A stretch of DNA of 64,000 nt from Mesorhizobium sp. M8A.F.Ca.ET.218.01.1.1 (GTDB lineage Bacteria > Pseudomonadota > Alphaproteobacteria > Rhizobiales > Rhizobiaceae): assembly GCF_004791165.1 (NCBI RefSeq), contig NZ_SRUZ01000001.1:1250707-1314706 (forward strand). The letters run 5' to 3'. Numbering within the stretch: position 1 is the stretch's first letter; each line of letters begins with the position of its first letter. A program made the translations under genes and the position numbers. Below are positions 9,790 through 19,536 of the stretch, one piece after another. The notes under the pieces are model-generated. The model was not told the DNA's origin and ran no database searches. It was given only the letters and a program-made list of their open reading frames with translations.

Positions 9790-9975
9790 ATGGACAGCCT
9801 GACGATTCAGGACGCTTTCGCGCCCTACTATGCCGGTCGCAGCCGGATTGCCGCACGCCAGGACAAGCGGCTGCCAGCCCGGAACGACACCAGCCTGACC
9901 AAGCAGGCCGCGAGTGCCTTGCCGACCAATGTCAGACTTTCCGACAACAAACCCGACAGCACGACGGAGCACTGA
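9790..9975 (+). CDS. Small hypothetical protein (61 residues)
   Basis: I do not recognise this protein. It begins MDSLTIQDAFAPYYAGRSRI, is hydrophilic and basic with no membrane segment, and ends NKPDSTTEH. Support for coding is a very good ribosome site, GGGGAGG, 7 bases before the ATG, in a 645-base gap that otherwise lacks a gene. A GGAAC followed 18 bases later by TT (9735-9759) resembles the rhizobial general-stress promoter, but the -10 is weak. It is divergent from rsmI across the 19-bp repeat array. Downstream to 10226 I see only two antisense-overlapping short frames of uncertain reality. Confidence 0.45.
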   Translation: MDSLTIQDAFAPYYAGRSRIAARQDKRLPARNDTSLTKQAASALPTNVRLSDNKPDSTTEH

Positions 9976-10226
9976 CCGGACGATGCCCAATCGCTTCGAT
10001 ATCTTCATCACCCGTCTTGAAACGAAAAACGCCCGCAACGGCGCACCCCTGCCCTCTTTGGGCGACCAGCACCGTGGCCGCCGCGACAAGGACAACGCAA
10101 AGCCAGTCCGGAACGGCGAGGCGCACGCCGAGAAAGAGCGCGGAAAGCACCGCCACAAACACGACGCCTGATCTGATTCAGATCGGCGAGGCGGCCGCCC
10201 AAGGTGGCGAACGCTGGGCCAGGCGC

Positions 10227-10550
10227 TCAGTCCAGATATCGTGAAACGCGCGCTTTCAGAAGCTCGATCAGCTCCGGGTCCATGAATTCGTAGTCGTCCG
10301 GAATATCGAGGCAGATCACCTTGGCCGCCTTCAGACTGGCCTTGAATTTCTTCTGCAGCTTCGTGCGGTGGGTTTTCTCCATGACAAAAATGATGTCGGC
10401 CCAGGCGACCAGTTCGTGCGTCAGCGGCGTATCGGCATCATGATTGGTGCCGGCCGAGGCGACTTCGATGTCGCGCCGCGTGGAATACACCTGCTCGGCG
10501 GTCGGGCTGCGCAAGCGGTTCTGACTGCAGACGAAGAGGATGTTTTTCAA
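10227..10550 (-). CDS. Low-molecular-weight protein tyrosine phosphatase family protein
   Basis: The 107-residue protein begins MKNILFVCSQNRLRSPTAE, which is the N-terminal P-loop of LMW phosphatases (C-x5-R-S, with Cys8, Arg14 and Ser15). DIPDDYEFMDPEL near the C-terminus could supply the general-acid aspartate. It is shorter than the roughly 150-residue classical enzymes and matches a compact subfamily. The natural substrate is unknown. It stands alone, with a palindromic repeat between it and hemW upstream. Confidence 0.85.
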   Translation of the reverse strand: MKNILFVCSQNRLRSPTAEQVYSTRRDIEVASAGTNHDADTPLTHELVAWADIIFVMEKTHRTKLQKKFKASLKAAKVICLDIPDDYEFMDPELIELLKARVSRYLD

Positions 10551-10569
10551 TGAGTGGTGCTTTTCAGTG

Positions 10570-10620
10570 TGAGCATGATCTTGTCGGAAAACCGGGTCCC
10601 ACTTTTCGGGATCATGCTCA
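10570..10620. repeat. GAGCATGATC-type palindromic repeat, family E
   Basis: Perfect 11-base arms TGAGCATGATC (10570-10580) and GATCATGCTCA (10610-10620) enclose a centre with GGAAAACCGG and CACTTTTCG. This is a familiar rhizobial dispersed palindrome. The right arm contains the hemW stop codon (10618-10620), so the repeat forms the gene's 3' boundary. Confidence 0.8.
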
Positions 10621-11796
10621 GCGCGCCAGGTCCGCCACCACGGCGTCGAGCACGATCATGCCGGCGGGCGTGGCGCGCAGCCGCGTGTTGCCGATCGGCG
10701 CCACCAGCCCCTCGCCTTGCAGCACCGACAGCCGCGCGCTCGACAGGCCGCGCCCGGAAAACGCTTCGTAGCGGGTGAGGTCGATGCCTTCGGCGAGCCT
10801 GAGCCCCATCAGCAGGAATTCGTCGGCCTCTTCGGAGCGAGTCAGGAGCTCGCCGCCGGTTATGCCATGGCCCTTGGCCTCGACCAGGTTGGCCCAGGTT
10901 TCCGGCATTCTCTCAGCAATCGTCACCACCCGATGGCCGTTCTCGACGAAGCGGCCATGCGCGCCGGGGCCGACGCCGACATATTCGCCGTAGCGCCAGT
11001 AAGTCAGATTGTGCCGGCTCTCGGCGCCTGGCCGCGCGTGATTGGAAATCTCATAAGCCGGCAAACCATGCGCCGACGTGATCTCCTGCGTCAGCGCATA
11101 GAGGTCGGCGGCGTGGTCGTTGTCGGGAATGGTGAATTTCTTCGCCGCGTGCAGCGCATGGAAAGGCGTGCCTTCCTCGATGGTCAGCTGGTAAAGCGAC
11201 AGATGGTCGGCGGCATGGCCGATCGCCTGTTCGAGTTCCGCCTGCCAATCCTCGGGCGTCTGTCCCGGGCGCGCATAGATCAGGTCGAAGGACAGGCGCG
11301 GAAAGATTTCGCGCGCGAGCCCGATGGCGTGCAGGGCTTCCTCGACATTGTGCAGCCGGCCGAGGAAGCGCAGATCCTTGTCGTTCAGGGCCTGCACGCC
11401 GAGCGAGACGCGGTTGACCCCCGCGATCCGGTAACCACGAAACCGCTCCGCCTCGACCGAGGACGGGTTGGCCTCGAGCGTCACCTCGATACCGTCAGGC
11501 ACCGTCCAGTTCTTGGCCACCGCGTCCAGAACCCTGGCCACCGTTTCCGGCTTCATCAGCGACGGCGTGCCGCCGCCGAGGAAGATGCTGGTCACTTCGC
11601 GCGGTCCGGTGCGCTGGCGCATCGTCGCAAGCTCGGCCTCGAATGCGGCGGCAAAGCGCTCCTGGTCGACCGGCTGGTGGCGGACATGGCTGTTGAAGTC
11701 GCAATAGGGGCACTTGGCCGCGCAGAACGGCCAATGCACGTAGACGCCGAAGCCGGGACTGCGGTCGAGCGCCATGGTGGTGCTGGACCCGATCAT
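10618..11796 (-). CDS. hemW: Radical SAM heme chaperone HemW
   Basis: The 392-residue protein is HemW (formerly called an oxygen-independent coproporphyrinogen oxidase-like protein). The radical-SAM cluster motif is [10 protein letters not shown] near residue 25, followed by [10 protein letters not shown], the SAM-binding [11 protein letters not shown], and [15 protein letters not shown]. HemW binds heme and is thought to deliver it to respiratory proteins; it lacks the extra N-terminal cysteine of true HemN. The ATG at 11796 overlaps the rdgB stop as ATGA. A shorter start at MALDRSPG is possible. It is the last gene of the rph-VOC-rdgB-hemW run. Confidence 0.93.
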   Translation of the reverse strand: MIGSSTTMALDRSPGFGVYVHWPFCAAKCPYCDFNSHVRHQPVDQERFAAAFEAELATMRQRTGPREVTSIFLGGGTPSLMKPETVARVLDAVAKNWTVPDGIEVTLEANPSSVEAERFRGYRIAGVNRVSLGVQALNDKDLRFLGRLHNVEEALHAIGLAREIFPRLSFDLIYARPGQTPEDWQAELEQAIGHAADHLSLYQLTIEEGTPFHALHAAKKFTIPDNDHAADLYALTQEITSAHGLPAYEISNHARPGAESRHNLTYWRYGEYVGVGPGAHGRFVENGHRVVTIAERMPETWANLVEAKGHGITGGELLTRSEEADEFLLMGLRLAEGIDLTRYEAFSGRGLSSARLSVLQGEGLVAPIGNTRLRATPAGMIVLDAVVADLAR

Positions 11797-12440
11797 TCCG
11801 AACCAAGCCGAGCGCGCGCGAATTTCTGGAAGGCGCGGGCGCGATGCGACAGCGCCGTCGCCTGGCCTGGCTTCCAGCCGTGCTTTTCCTCCGCATTCAT
11901 CTCGCCGAAGGTTTTGTCGAAGCCATTGGGCAGGAATACCGGATCGTAGCCGAAGCCGAGTTCGCCGCGCGGCGGCCAGACCAGAGCGCCCTCGGCCTCG
12001 CCGCGATAATATTCGGCCTCGCCGTCGGGAAAAGCGAGGCAGATGACGGCGACGAAGCGGCCGGTGCGCCGTTCGGGCGTGGCCGCGCCGACTTCCTGCA
12101 GCGCCACTTCGGTGCGCTGCATGGCCATGGCGAAATCGCGCGATCCTTCCGGCGTCTCGGCCCAGTTGGCGGTGTAGACGCCTGGCGCGCCATCGAGCGC
12201 GTCGACGCAGAGGCCGGAATCGTCCGACAGCGCCGGCAGGCCGGTCGCCTTCGCGGCCGCGAAGGCCTTGATGTAGGCGTTTTCCTCGAAGGTGGTGCCG
12301 GTCTCGTCCGGTTCGGGCAGGCCATACTCCTTGGCCGACTTCGCCTCGAAGCCGAACGGACCCATCAGGTCGGCGAATTCGCGCAGCTTGCCTTCATTGT
12401 GGCTGGCGACGACGATCTTCTTGCCATGGAGTGAATGCAT
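11793..12440 (-). CDS. rdgB: XTP/dITP diphosphatase (non-canonical purine NTP pyrophosphatase)
   Basis: The 215-residue protein is RdgB/HAM1. It hydrolyses dITP, XTP and similar deaminated purine nucleotides to monophosphates and so keeps them out of DNA. The family start [17 protein letters not shown], the metal-binding [30 protein letters not shown] and the end segment [11 protein letters not shown] are all present. The ATG at 12440 shares one base with the upstream VOC stop (TGATG). The stop overlaps hemW. This rdgB-hemW pairing is conserved in rhizobia. Confidence 0.95.
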   Translation of the reverse strand: MHSLHGKKIVVASHNEGKLREFADLMGPFGFEAKSAKEYGLPEPDETGTTFEENAYIKAFAAAKATGLPALSDDSGLCVDALDGAPGVYTANWAETPEGSRDFAMAMQRTEVALQEVGAATPERRTGRFVAVICLAFPDGEAEYYRGEAEGALVWPPRGELGFGYDPVFLPNGFDKTFGEMNAEEKHGWKPGQATALSHRARAFQKFARARLGSE

Positions 12441-12850
12441 CAAAGGCCCCAGATTCTCGGCTCGGCGAACTCGATCGAATTGCCCGAGGGGTCGCGTATA
12501 TAGATCGAACGGCCACCTTGCGGCCATTCGAATTCGCTTTCGATGGCGATTTTCTTCGCTTGAAGATGGGCTTTCCAGCCGTCGATTTCAGCGGCGGTTG
12601 CGGCAAAGCACAGATGGCCTTCGCCAACCGCGCCGTGCGGCGGTACTTTCAGCTTCGCGTCCGGTGCGTGCGGAATTTTGGTCGCCTCGGCGTTGAAGAT
12701 GAGCAGAACGCACGGGCCGCAGCGGAAGAAGAGGTGGCGGCCTTCCACCTTGCCGAGGAGGATGAGGCCGAGGATGTCGGTGTAGAAGCGCTCGGCGGCA
12801 GGCAGGTCGGTGACGTAGAGGGCCGATTCCAGGATTGCGGAAGGTGTCAC
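12440..12850 (-). CDS. VOC family protein (glyoxalase/bleomycin-resistance fold)
   Basis: The 136-residue protein has the vicinal-oxygen-chelate fold: [21 protein letters not shown] at the start and [17 protein letters not shown] at the end, giving one pair of beta-alpha-beta modules. The last glutamate, in SIEFAEP, is the usual metal ligand. The reaction is unknown. I chose GTG at 12850 because the 25 extra residues of the longer frame are translated from a palindromic repeat. It is embedded in the rph-rdgB-hemW run and overlaps the rdgB start by one base, so it is probably cotranscribed. Confidence 0.82.
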   Translation of the reverse strand: MTPSAILESALYVTDLPAAERFYTDILGLILLGKVEGRHLFFRCGPCVLLIFNAEATKIPHAPDAKLKVPPHGAVGEGHLCFAATAAEIDGWKAHLQAKKIAIESEFEWPQGGRSIYIRDPSGNSIEFAEPRIWGL

Positions 12851-13016
12851 GAGGCGCCCCCCTCTGCCCTGCCGGGCATCTCCCCCACGAGGGGGGAGAT
12901 TGGCTGTATCAGTCGCTTTCGCCACTTTTCAACGTTGAAGGGCAGGCACGCCCAGCCAAACTGCCAATCTCCCCCCTCGTGGGGGAGATGTCCGGCAGGA
13001 CAGAGGGGGGCGCCTG
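12851..13016. repeat. Palindromic intergenic repeat, family B, copy 1
   Basis: The left arm GAGGCGCCCCCCTCTGCCCT, followed by CTCCCCCACGAGGGGGGAG, is mirrored by CTCCCCCCTCGTGGGGGAG and ending GAGGGGGGCGCCT. Central sequence includes TTTTCAACGTTGAAG. It separates rph from the VOC gene on the same strand. Related copies lie at 56393-56556 and 58823-59027. Confidence 0.85.
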
Positions 13017-13033
13017 GACTCGGCATCAAAATC

Positions 13034-13750
13034 CTACGCCACCGCCATCTGCTGCAGGCTGACCAACCGGGAAATGCCCTTCTTGGCCAATCCCATCAAG
13101 TCCGCGAACTGCGCCTCTGAAAAGGGCTCGCCCTCGGCGGTGCCCTGGATCTCGACGATGCCGCCCTTGCCGGTCATGACGAAATTGGCGTCGGTGCCGG
13201 CCGAGGAATCCTCGATATAGTCGAGATCGATGACCGGCTGGCCGTCATGGATGCCGCAGGAAATCGCGGCGACATGATCCTTCAGCACCTTCGAAACGCT
13301 GGCCATCTGCCGCGCTTCCATCCAGCGCAGGCAGTCATGGAGCGCCACCCAGCCGCCGGTGATCGAAGCGGTGCGGGTGCCGCCATCGGCCTGGATGACG
13401 TCGCAGTCGACGGTGATCTGCTGTTCACCCAGCGCCTGCAGGTCGACCACGGCGCGCAGTGAACGGCCGATCAGGCGCTGGATTTCCAGCGTGCGGCCGC
13501 CCTGCTTGCCGGCGGAAGCCTCGCGGCGCATGCGCTCTCCGGTCGAGCGCGGCAGCATTCCGTATTCGGCCGTGACCCAGCCCTTGCCGGAATTGCGCAT
13601 CCAGCCCGGCACCTTTTCCTCGAGGCTCGCGGTGCACAGGACATGCGTGTCGCCGAATTTCACCAGGCACGAGCCTTCGGCATGCTTGGAGACGCCGCGC
13701 TCGAAGGAGATGGCGCGCATTTCGTCGAATTGGCGTTTGGAGGGGCGCAT
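13034..13750 (-). CDS. rph: Ribonuclease PH
   Basis: The 238-residue protein is RNase PH, the phosphorolytic 3'-5' exoribonuclease that trims tRNA 3' ends. It opens [12 protein letters not shown] and carries [49 protein letters not shown] (substrate and phosphate-binding arginines) and [18 protein letters not shown] (catalytic aspartates). Length is standard for the family. It is divergent from hrcA with 194 bases between them, an arrangement common in rhizobia, and is followed by a palindromic repeat and the VOC gene. Confidence 0.96.
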   Translation of the reverse strand: MRPSKRQFDEMRAISFERGVSKHAEGSCLVKFGDTHVLCTASLEEKVPGWMRNSGKGWVTAEYGMLPRSTGERMRREASAGKQGGRTLEIQRLIGRSLRAVVDLQALGEQQITVDCDVIQADGGTRTASITGGWVALHDCLRWMEARQMASVSKVLKDHVAAISCGIHDGQPVIDLDYIEDSSAGTDANFVMTGKGGIVEIQGTAEGEPFSEAQFADLMGLAKKGISRLVSLQQMAVA

Positions 13751-13841
13751 TCAGGCTTCTTTCCAGTCATTTTTCGGAATCGTGGCCGGCTTGTAGCCCC
13801 ACCAAGCCCATGGCGCAAAGGAAAATGGCCGAGCGATCCGG

Positions 13842-13891
13842 CACCGGGTGATCTGGCACAGACACCGGGTGATCTGACACAGACACCGGGT
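13842..13891. repeat. 21-bp tandem repeat between rph and hrcA
   Basis: CACCGGGTGATCTGGCACAG begins at 13842 and repeats at 13863 with one substitution. A third partial CACCGGGT lies at 13884. The period is exactly 21 bases, about two helical turns. The array sits in the divergent promoter region 54 bases before the hrcA ATG. No CIRCE element is visible here. Confidence 0.8.
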
Positions 13892-13944
13892 TGCGCGCGG
13901 GTAACGGAAGTCTATATCCTTGAGCCGGAGGTTTTTTGGCCGCA

Positions 13945-15027
13945 ATGACCAAGGCAGTCGATCCCGCGTCGCGGTCGCCCGCGCTTCAATCGCTCGACAT
14001 GCGCTCGCGCGACATCTTCCGGCGCATCGTCGATTCCTACCTCAGGGATGGCGAACCCGTGGGCTCGCGCAGCCTGTCGCGCATCCTGCCGTCCTCGCTG
14101 TCGCCGGCCACCATCCGCAACGTGATGAGCGACCTCGAGCATCTCGGGCTGATCTACGCGCCGCACATTTCGGCCGGGCGTCTGCCGACGCAGGCCGGCC
14201 TGCGCTTCTTCGTCGACGCGTTCATGGAGCTCGGCGACCTCTCCGACGAGGAGCGCCGCACCATCGAGGCGCAGGTGCGGGCCTCCGGCTCGGGCGCGAC
14301 GCTGGAGCACATGCTGACCGAGGCCAGCCAGATGCTGTCGGGCATGTCGCGCGGCGCCGGCCTGGTGCTGGCCGCCAAGAACGAGGTGGCGCTGAAGCAT
14401 ATCGAATTCATCCAGCTGGAGCCGACCAAGGCGCTGGCCGTGCTGGTGTCGCAGAACGGCGATGTCGAAAACCGCGTCGTCGACCTGCCGGCCGGCATCA
14501 CGGTCTCGCAACTGCACGAGGCCTCGAATTTCCTCAATGCGCATATTCGCGGCCGCACTTTGGCCGAGGCGCGCACCGAGATCGCCCGCATCAAGGAAGA
14601 GACGAGGGCGGCGCTCGACACGCTGTCGCAGGACCTCGTCGAGAAGGGACTGGCGGTGTGGGCGGGCGCCGAAAGCGGCCTGCCGGCGCGGCTCATCGTG
14701 CGCGGCCGCGCCAATCTGCTCGAAAACGTCACCGCCCAGGCCGACATCGAATTGCTGCGCCACCTGTTCGAGGACATGGAGACGCAGGACGGGCTGATCC
14801 AGCTGCTCGACCTCGCCGAGGAGGGATCGGGCGTGCGCATCTTCATCGGTTCGGAAAACAAGCTGTTTTCGCTGTCGGGCTCATCGCTGGTGGTGGCGCC
14901 CTATCGCGACAAGGACGCGCGCGTCGTCGGCGCCCTCGGCGTCATCGGCCCGACCCGGCTCAACTATGCCCGCATCGTGCCGATGGTGGATTACACGGCG
15001 CAGCTGATTTCCCGCATGCTGCGCTAA
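13945..15027 (+). CDS. hrcA: Heat-inducible transcriptional repressor HrcA
   Basis: The 360-residue protein is HrcA, the repressor that binds CIRCE inverted repeats at groESL and related heat-shock operons and is kept active by GroEL. The N-terminal winged helix is visible in SRDIFRRIVDSYLRDGEPVG and SPATIRNVMSDLEHLGLIYA. HISAGRLPTQAGLRFFVD follows, and the C-terminus carries the conserved VVGALGVIGPTRLNYAR. GGAGG at 13927-13931 is 13 bases from the ATG at 13945 and 4 bases from an in-frame TTG at 13936, so the start is uncertain by three codons. Unusually for this lineage, grpE does not follow. Confidence 0.94.
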   Translation: MTKAVDPASRSPALQSLDMRSRDIFRRIVDSYLRDGEPVGSRSLSRILPSSLSPATIRNVMSDLEHLGLIYAPHISAGRLPTQAGLRFFVDAFMELGDLSDEERRTIEAQVRASGSGATLEHMLTEASQMLSGMSRGAGLVLAAKNEVALKHIEFIQLEPTKALAVLVSQNGDVENRVVDLPAGITVSQLHEASNFLNAHIRGRTLAEARTEIARIKEETRAALDTLSQDLVEKGLAVWAGAESGLPARLIVRGRANLLENVTAQADIELLRHLFEDMETQDGLIQLLDLAEEGSGVRIFIGSENKLFSLSGSSLVVAPYRDKDARVVGALGVIGPTRLNYARIVPMVDYTAQLISRMLR

Positions 15028-15065
15028 GGTCCTAAAATCGAGACAGGCCGCAAAGGAGAAAAAGA

Positions 15066-15263
15066 ATGGCGCTGGAATCATTCAAGGCCCAGATCAGTCT
15101 GCTGCTCGAAGAGATGGTCAACCAGCCGGAGGACCAGCACGAAATTCAGGAACAGCTGCGCGAAAAACTGCGCGAAATGCGCGCCATGGGCCTGCCGTTG
15201 CCCGCCGATCTCGTTGCCCTGGAAAAACGCCTGGATGACGATTTTTACGCTGCCGGGACCTGA
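15066..15263 (+). CDS. Small conserved hypothetical protein (65 residues)
   Basis: The protein begins MALESFKAQISLLLEEM and is strongly charged and helical (EIQEQLREKLREMRAM), with a short proline turn MGLPLPADL and an acidic end. It looks like a small helical-hairpin cytoplasmic protein. I know of no function. The start is supported by AAGGAG, 9 bases upstream of the ATG. It follows hrcA by 38 bases on the same strand and may be cotranscribed with it. Confidence 0.75.
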   Translation: MALESFKAQISLLLEEMVNQPEDQHEIQEQLREKLREMRAMGLPLPADLVALEKRLDDDFYAAGT

Positions 15264-15352
15264 TTCCTGACGTTTGCTTCGAACCATCGTGCGTGACGGA
15301 ACCCAGGGACAGACCGATCGTTAATTTCCTTCACGATCGAGTGGAGGAAATG

Positions 15353-16699
15353 ATGCGATTGGCCGGACTGGCGATGTCCGCACTGTTTCTCACGACCGCG
15401 GCTCTCGCCCAGCAGGCCGATCAGCCTGCGCTCAAAGGCGCGGCGGCTTTCGGCGACTGGCGGGCGGACAGGCCCGGTGTACGCCGGCTGATCAAGCCGG
15501 AAGACCTGCCTAAACCCTATGCCACCAAATCCGCCTCGAACGGCGCAGGCATTGTCGACATGCCGGCGAATGCGAAGCCACGCCTGCCGTCCGGGTTTTC
15601 GGCCGAGCTGATCGCCTCGGGGATCGACAATCCACGCGTCGTGCGCGTCGCGCCGAACGGCGACCTGTTCGTCGCCGACAGCGAAGCCAACCAGATCCGC
15701 GTCTATCGCCTGACGAAGGACAGCGCGAAACCCGCCGAAAACGGCATCTTCGCCGGCGGCCTCAACCAGCCCTATGGCATTGCCTTCTATCCCTTGGGCA
15801 ACGACCCGCAATGGGTCTATGTCGCCAACAGCGACAGCATCGTGCGCTTTGCCTATCGCAATGGCGACCTGAAGGCCTCGGGTGACCCGCAAACCATCGT
15901 CGACAACATTCCGGCGAATCACCACTGGACGCGCGACATCGCCTTCTCGCCCGACGGCAAGACACTTTACCTCTCCGTCGGCTCCGGCTCGAATGTCGCC
16001 GAGGATATGGGCAAAAGACCCAGAGGCGGGCTCGATGCCTGGGTCAAGTCGAAGCCGCTCGGCGCCAGTTGGGGTTCCGAAGCGGGCCGGGCCGAGGTGC
16101 GAGCCTTCGACCCCGACGGCAAGAACGGCCGCGTCGTCGCCACCGGGCTGCGTAACTGTTCGGGCATGACCGTGCAGCCGGCAACCGGCGCGCCGTGGTG
16201 CGTCGTCAACGAACGCGACGCACTCGGCGACAATGTGCCGGCCGAATACGCGACATCGGTCAGGGAAGGCGCCTTCTATGGCTGGCCCTGGTATTACATC
16301 GGCAACAATGAGGACCCGCGCCACAAGGGCGAGCGCCCCGACCTCGCCGGCAAGGCTGATATTCCCGACGTGCTGATGCAGGCGCATTCGGCGCCGCTCA
16401 ACATCGCGTTCTATGATGGCAAAAGCTTTCCGCCGGAGTATCGAGGCGATGCCTTCGTGACCCTGCACGGCTCCTGGAACCGCGGCAACAGGACCGGCTA
16501 CAAGATCGTCCGCCTCCTGTTCAAGGACGGCAAGCCGACCGGGGAATATGAGGATTTCATGACCGGCTTCGTCGCCTCCAATGGCGAGGTCTGGGGCCGG
16601 CCCGTGGGCGTGGCGGTGGCCGGCGACGGATCGTTGATCGTGAGCGAAGACGGCAACGGCACGATCTGGCGCGTGACTTATAGCGGCGGCCGATCCTGA
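15353..16699 (+). CDS. Sorbosone dehydrogenase family protein (PQQ-type beta-propeller)
   Basis: The 448-residue secreted protein has an N-terminal signal peptide (MRLAGLAMSALFLTTAALA) and a beta-propeller of the soluble-glucose/sorbosone dehydrogenase family. Typical segments are VVRVAPNGDLFVADSEANQI, GLNQPYGIAFYP, HHWTRDIAFSPDGKTLYLSV, ATGLRNCSGMTVQP, FYGWPWYYIG and HGSWNRGNRTGYKIV. Members of this fold oxidise aldoses or sorbosone with PQQ in the periplasm, but many have no shown activity and no PQQ genes are nearby. The second of two adjacent ATGs is chosen because GGAGG lies 5 bases upstream. Confidence 0.87.
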   Translation: MRLAGLAMSALFLTTAALAQQADQPALKGAAAFGDWRADRPGVRRLIKPEDLPKPYATKSASNGAGIVDMPANAKPRLPSGFSAELIASGIDNPRVVRVAPNGDLFVADSEANQIRVYRLTKDSAKPAENGIFAGGLNQPYGIAFYPLGNDPQWVYVANSDSIVRFAYRNGDLKASGDPQTIVDNIPANHHWTRDIAFSPDGKTLYLSVGSGSNVAEDMGKRPRGGLDAWVKSKPLGASWGSEAGRAEVRAFDPDGKNGRVVATGLRNCSGMTVQPATGAPWCVVNERDALGDNVPAEYATSVREGAFYGWPWYYIGNNEDPRHKGERPDLAGKADIPDVLMQAHSAPLNIAFYDGKSFPPEYRGDAFVTLHGSWNRGNRTGYKIVRLLFKDGKPTGEYEDFMTGFVASNGEVWGRPVGVAVAGDGSLIVSEDGNGTIWRVTYSGGRS

Positions 16700-16814
16700 C
16701 CCGTCCTTGCGGCCGGACCATTGCCGTCTGGTGTAAGCGAATCCCGCGCGCAGGGCGTTCTCCCGGAGCCCGCCTCGTGCGACAAGGGCATACTCGCCCT
16801 TGGACGCCGACACC

Positions 16815-17432
16815 ATGACCCTCACCGGGTTCCTTGCCTACAGCGCCGCTCTCGGCATCGCCGCCGCCATTCCCGGCCCCGGCATCACCGCCCTGGTCGC
16901 GCGTGCGCTCGGCTCGGGCTTTCGCTCTTCGCTCGCCATGTCCTTCGGCCTGATGCTCGGCGACCTCATCTATCTGACCGCCGTGGTGCTCGGCCTCGCC
17001 TTCGTGGCGCAGGAGTTCGGCATGGTTTTCCTGGCGATCAAATGGGCCGGCGTCGCCTATCTCGCTTTCCTCGGCTGGCGCTTCTGGACCGCCGGTATCA
17101 CACCCGAAACCATCGAAGCCAGGAAGGGCAAGGGCGGATTGCCGTCGAGCTTCGCCGCCGGCCTCACCGTGACGCTCGGCAATCCAAAGACCATGATCTT
17201 CTACCTCGCCATCACGCCGACCATCGTCGACCTGAAGACGATCACGCTTGCCGATTACGGCATTCTCGTCGCGCTGACGGTCGTCGTCCTGTTCGTCGTG
17301 CTGGTGCCCTACCTGGCGCTCGCCGCCAAGGCACGCTGGTTCCTGAAGTCGCCGCGCGCGCTCAAGGTGCTGAACCGCACCGCCGGCGCCTTCATGGTTG
17401 GCGCGGCGGCGGCGATCGCTGCTCGTCAGTAG
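16815..17432 (+). CDS. LysE/RhtB family exporter
   Basis: The 205-residue membrane protein has the LysE/RhtB six-helix layout. The conserved start [14 protein letters not shown], the following [20 protein letters not shown] and the mid-protein [19 protein letters not shown] are family signatures. Members export amino acids or their derivatives, such as threonine, homoserine, lysine or cysteine-related compounds, by proton exchange. The position upstream of cysK makes a sulfur amino-acid substrate an attractive guess, but this is only context. The ATG at 16815 is preferred over a TTG five codons upstream. Confidence 0.88.
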   Translation: MTLTGFLAYSAALGIAAAIPGPGITALVARALGSGFRSSLAMSFGLMLGDLIYLTAVVLGLAFVAQEFGMVFLAIKWAGVAYLAFLGWRFWTAGITPETIEARKGKGGLPSSFAAGLTVTLGNPKTMIFYLAITPTIVDLKTITLADYGILVALTVVVLFVVLVPYLALAAKARWFLKSPRALKVLNRTAGAFMVGAAAAIAARQ

Positions 17433-17608
17433 GTCGTTTCGGCCAAACCATTCCGTGGCCCGGCTGTTTCGAGAAATGCTTTTCCGAGGGCCAGGCGTTT
17501 TCAGCACACGCCCCCCTCGGATATTTTCGAGCCGCAGCCTATCTTGCGCGGTTGAAAGCCCTATTCTGTCGGCTACTGCCAATTGCTGAAATCCAGGGAG
17601 CGAAACCA

Positions 17609-18589
<981 letters not shown>

Positions 18590-18609
18590 GGTTTCGAACT
18601 CCCGTCTTT

Positions 18610-18760
18610 CCTTCTTCCCTTGTGGGAGAAGGTGGATCGGCGCGTTAGCGCCGAGACGGATTAGGGGTGTTCCAGCGGAGTGAGACGTTGGTGGTCCCTG
18701 GAGCACCCCTCATCCGACCTCGCTTCGCGAGGCCACCTTCTCCCACAAGGGGAGAAGGAA
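18610..18760. repeat. Palindromic intergenic repeat, family C, copy 1
   Basis: The left half runs from CTTCTTCCCTTGTGGGAG through GGATCGGCGCGTTAGCGCC, with GAGGGGTGTTCC-like sequence at the turn. The right half returns as GAACACCCCTCATCC-like sequence, CTCGCTTCGCGAG and CTTCTCCCACAAGGGGAG. GGCGCGTTAGCGCC and CTCGCTTCGCGAG form inner hairpins. It separates cysK from the downstream GST gene. Another copy is at 27794-27948. Confidence 0.85.
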
Positions 18761-18878
18761 AGGCCCCGTGAGCCTGGCCCGCAGAAAAACCTGCCGTGGC
18801 GCGCCGTACCCGACTTGAGCAGACCGCTGCTCCGGTGCAAACCTCCAGCGGCCCTGGTTCGGGCCGGGGGAGGATTTC

Positions 18879-19505
18879 ATGTACAAGCTCTACACGCGCC
18901 CCGGCAGCGGCGGTTTCGTCGTCGAGGCTGCACTGGCGCTGATCGATGCGCCTTTCGAACAGATCGACGTGCCGAAGAACGAGGCGCCCGATCCGGCCTT
19001 TCTCGCCATCAGCCCGTTGAACCAGGTGCCGGTGCTGACCTTGCCGGACGGGCGCTCGGTCACCGAATCGGCGGCGATCTGCATCCTGCTCGCCGAACGC
19101 CACCCACAGGCCGGCCTGGCGCCGGCGGCCGAGGAACCGGCGCGCGCGGAGTTCCTGCGCTGGATGGCGTTCATGTCCTCGGTGCTCTACCCGGCGGTGC
19201 TGCGGCTCTACTATGCCCATCGCTACACGGCGGATGCCGAGGGTACGAAGGCGGTGAAACAGGCGGCGGTCGCCGAGATGGACCGTGGTTTTGCAGTCGT
19301 CGATGCCGCCTTGCGCGGCCGCGACTGGCTCGTCGGCGATAAGATGTCGCTGGCCGACATCTATCTCGTCATGCTGGTGGCCTGGCATCCCGACATCGAC
19401 AGGGCGCGGGCGGCCTGGCCTGATATCGAACGCCTGTGGGCGCGGTTGCGCCAGCACCCGCTTATGAAGACGCTCAACACCTCGCACGAGATGTGGCCGG
19501 TCTGA
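18879..19505 (+). CDS. Glutathione S-transferase family protein
   Basis: The 208-residue protein has a thioredoxin-fold domain starting MYKLYTRPGSGGFVVEAALA, with NQVPVLTLPDGRSVTESAAI providing the cis-proline and the glutathione-binding E-S pair. A helical C-terminal domain follows with DKMSLADIYLVML. It resembles bacterial beta/theta-like GSTs; the substrate is unknown. It has only low similarity to the other GST at 6385. It is convergent with the ECF sigma gene with 31 bases between stops. Confidence 0.9.
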   Translation: MYKLYTRPGSGGFVVEAALALIDAPFEQIDVPKNEAPDPAFLAISPLNQVPVLTLPDGRSVTESAAICILLAERHPQAGLAPAAEEPARAEFLRWMAFMSSVLYPAVLRLYYAHRYTADAEGTKAVKQAAVAEMDRGFAVVDAALRGRDWLVGDKMSLADIYLVMLVAWHPDIDRARAAWPDIERLWARLRQHPLMKTLNTSHEMWPV

Positions 19506-19536
19506 TCGGCCGAAAAAGCCGCCCGCGCGCACGACC

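Noticed and set aside
9932..10171. Two overlapping short frames: plus-strand 62 residues (MPNRFDIF...) and minus-strand 76 residues with hydrophobic segments
   Set aside because: They are antisense to each other, neither has a good ribosome site or known relative, and the hydrophobic frame can arise as the reverse of a charged one.
12851..13016. CRISPR-like reading of the repeated intergenic sequences
   Set aside because: They are single large palindromes at scattered loci, not short direct repeats with unique spacers, and no cas genes are present.
15245..16825. Open minus-strand frame of 526 codons over the sorbosone dehydrogenase gene
   Set aside because: The plus-strand protein has a signal peptide and family motifs; the reverse frame has none.
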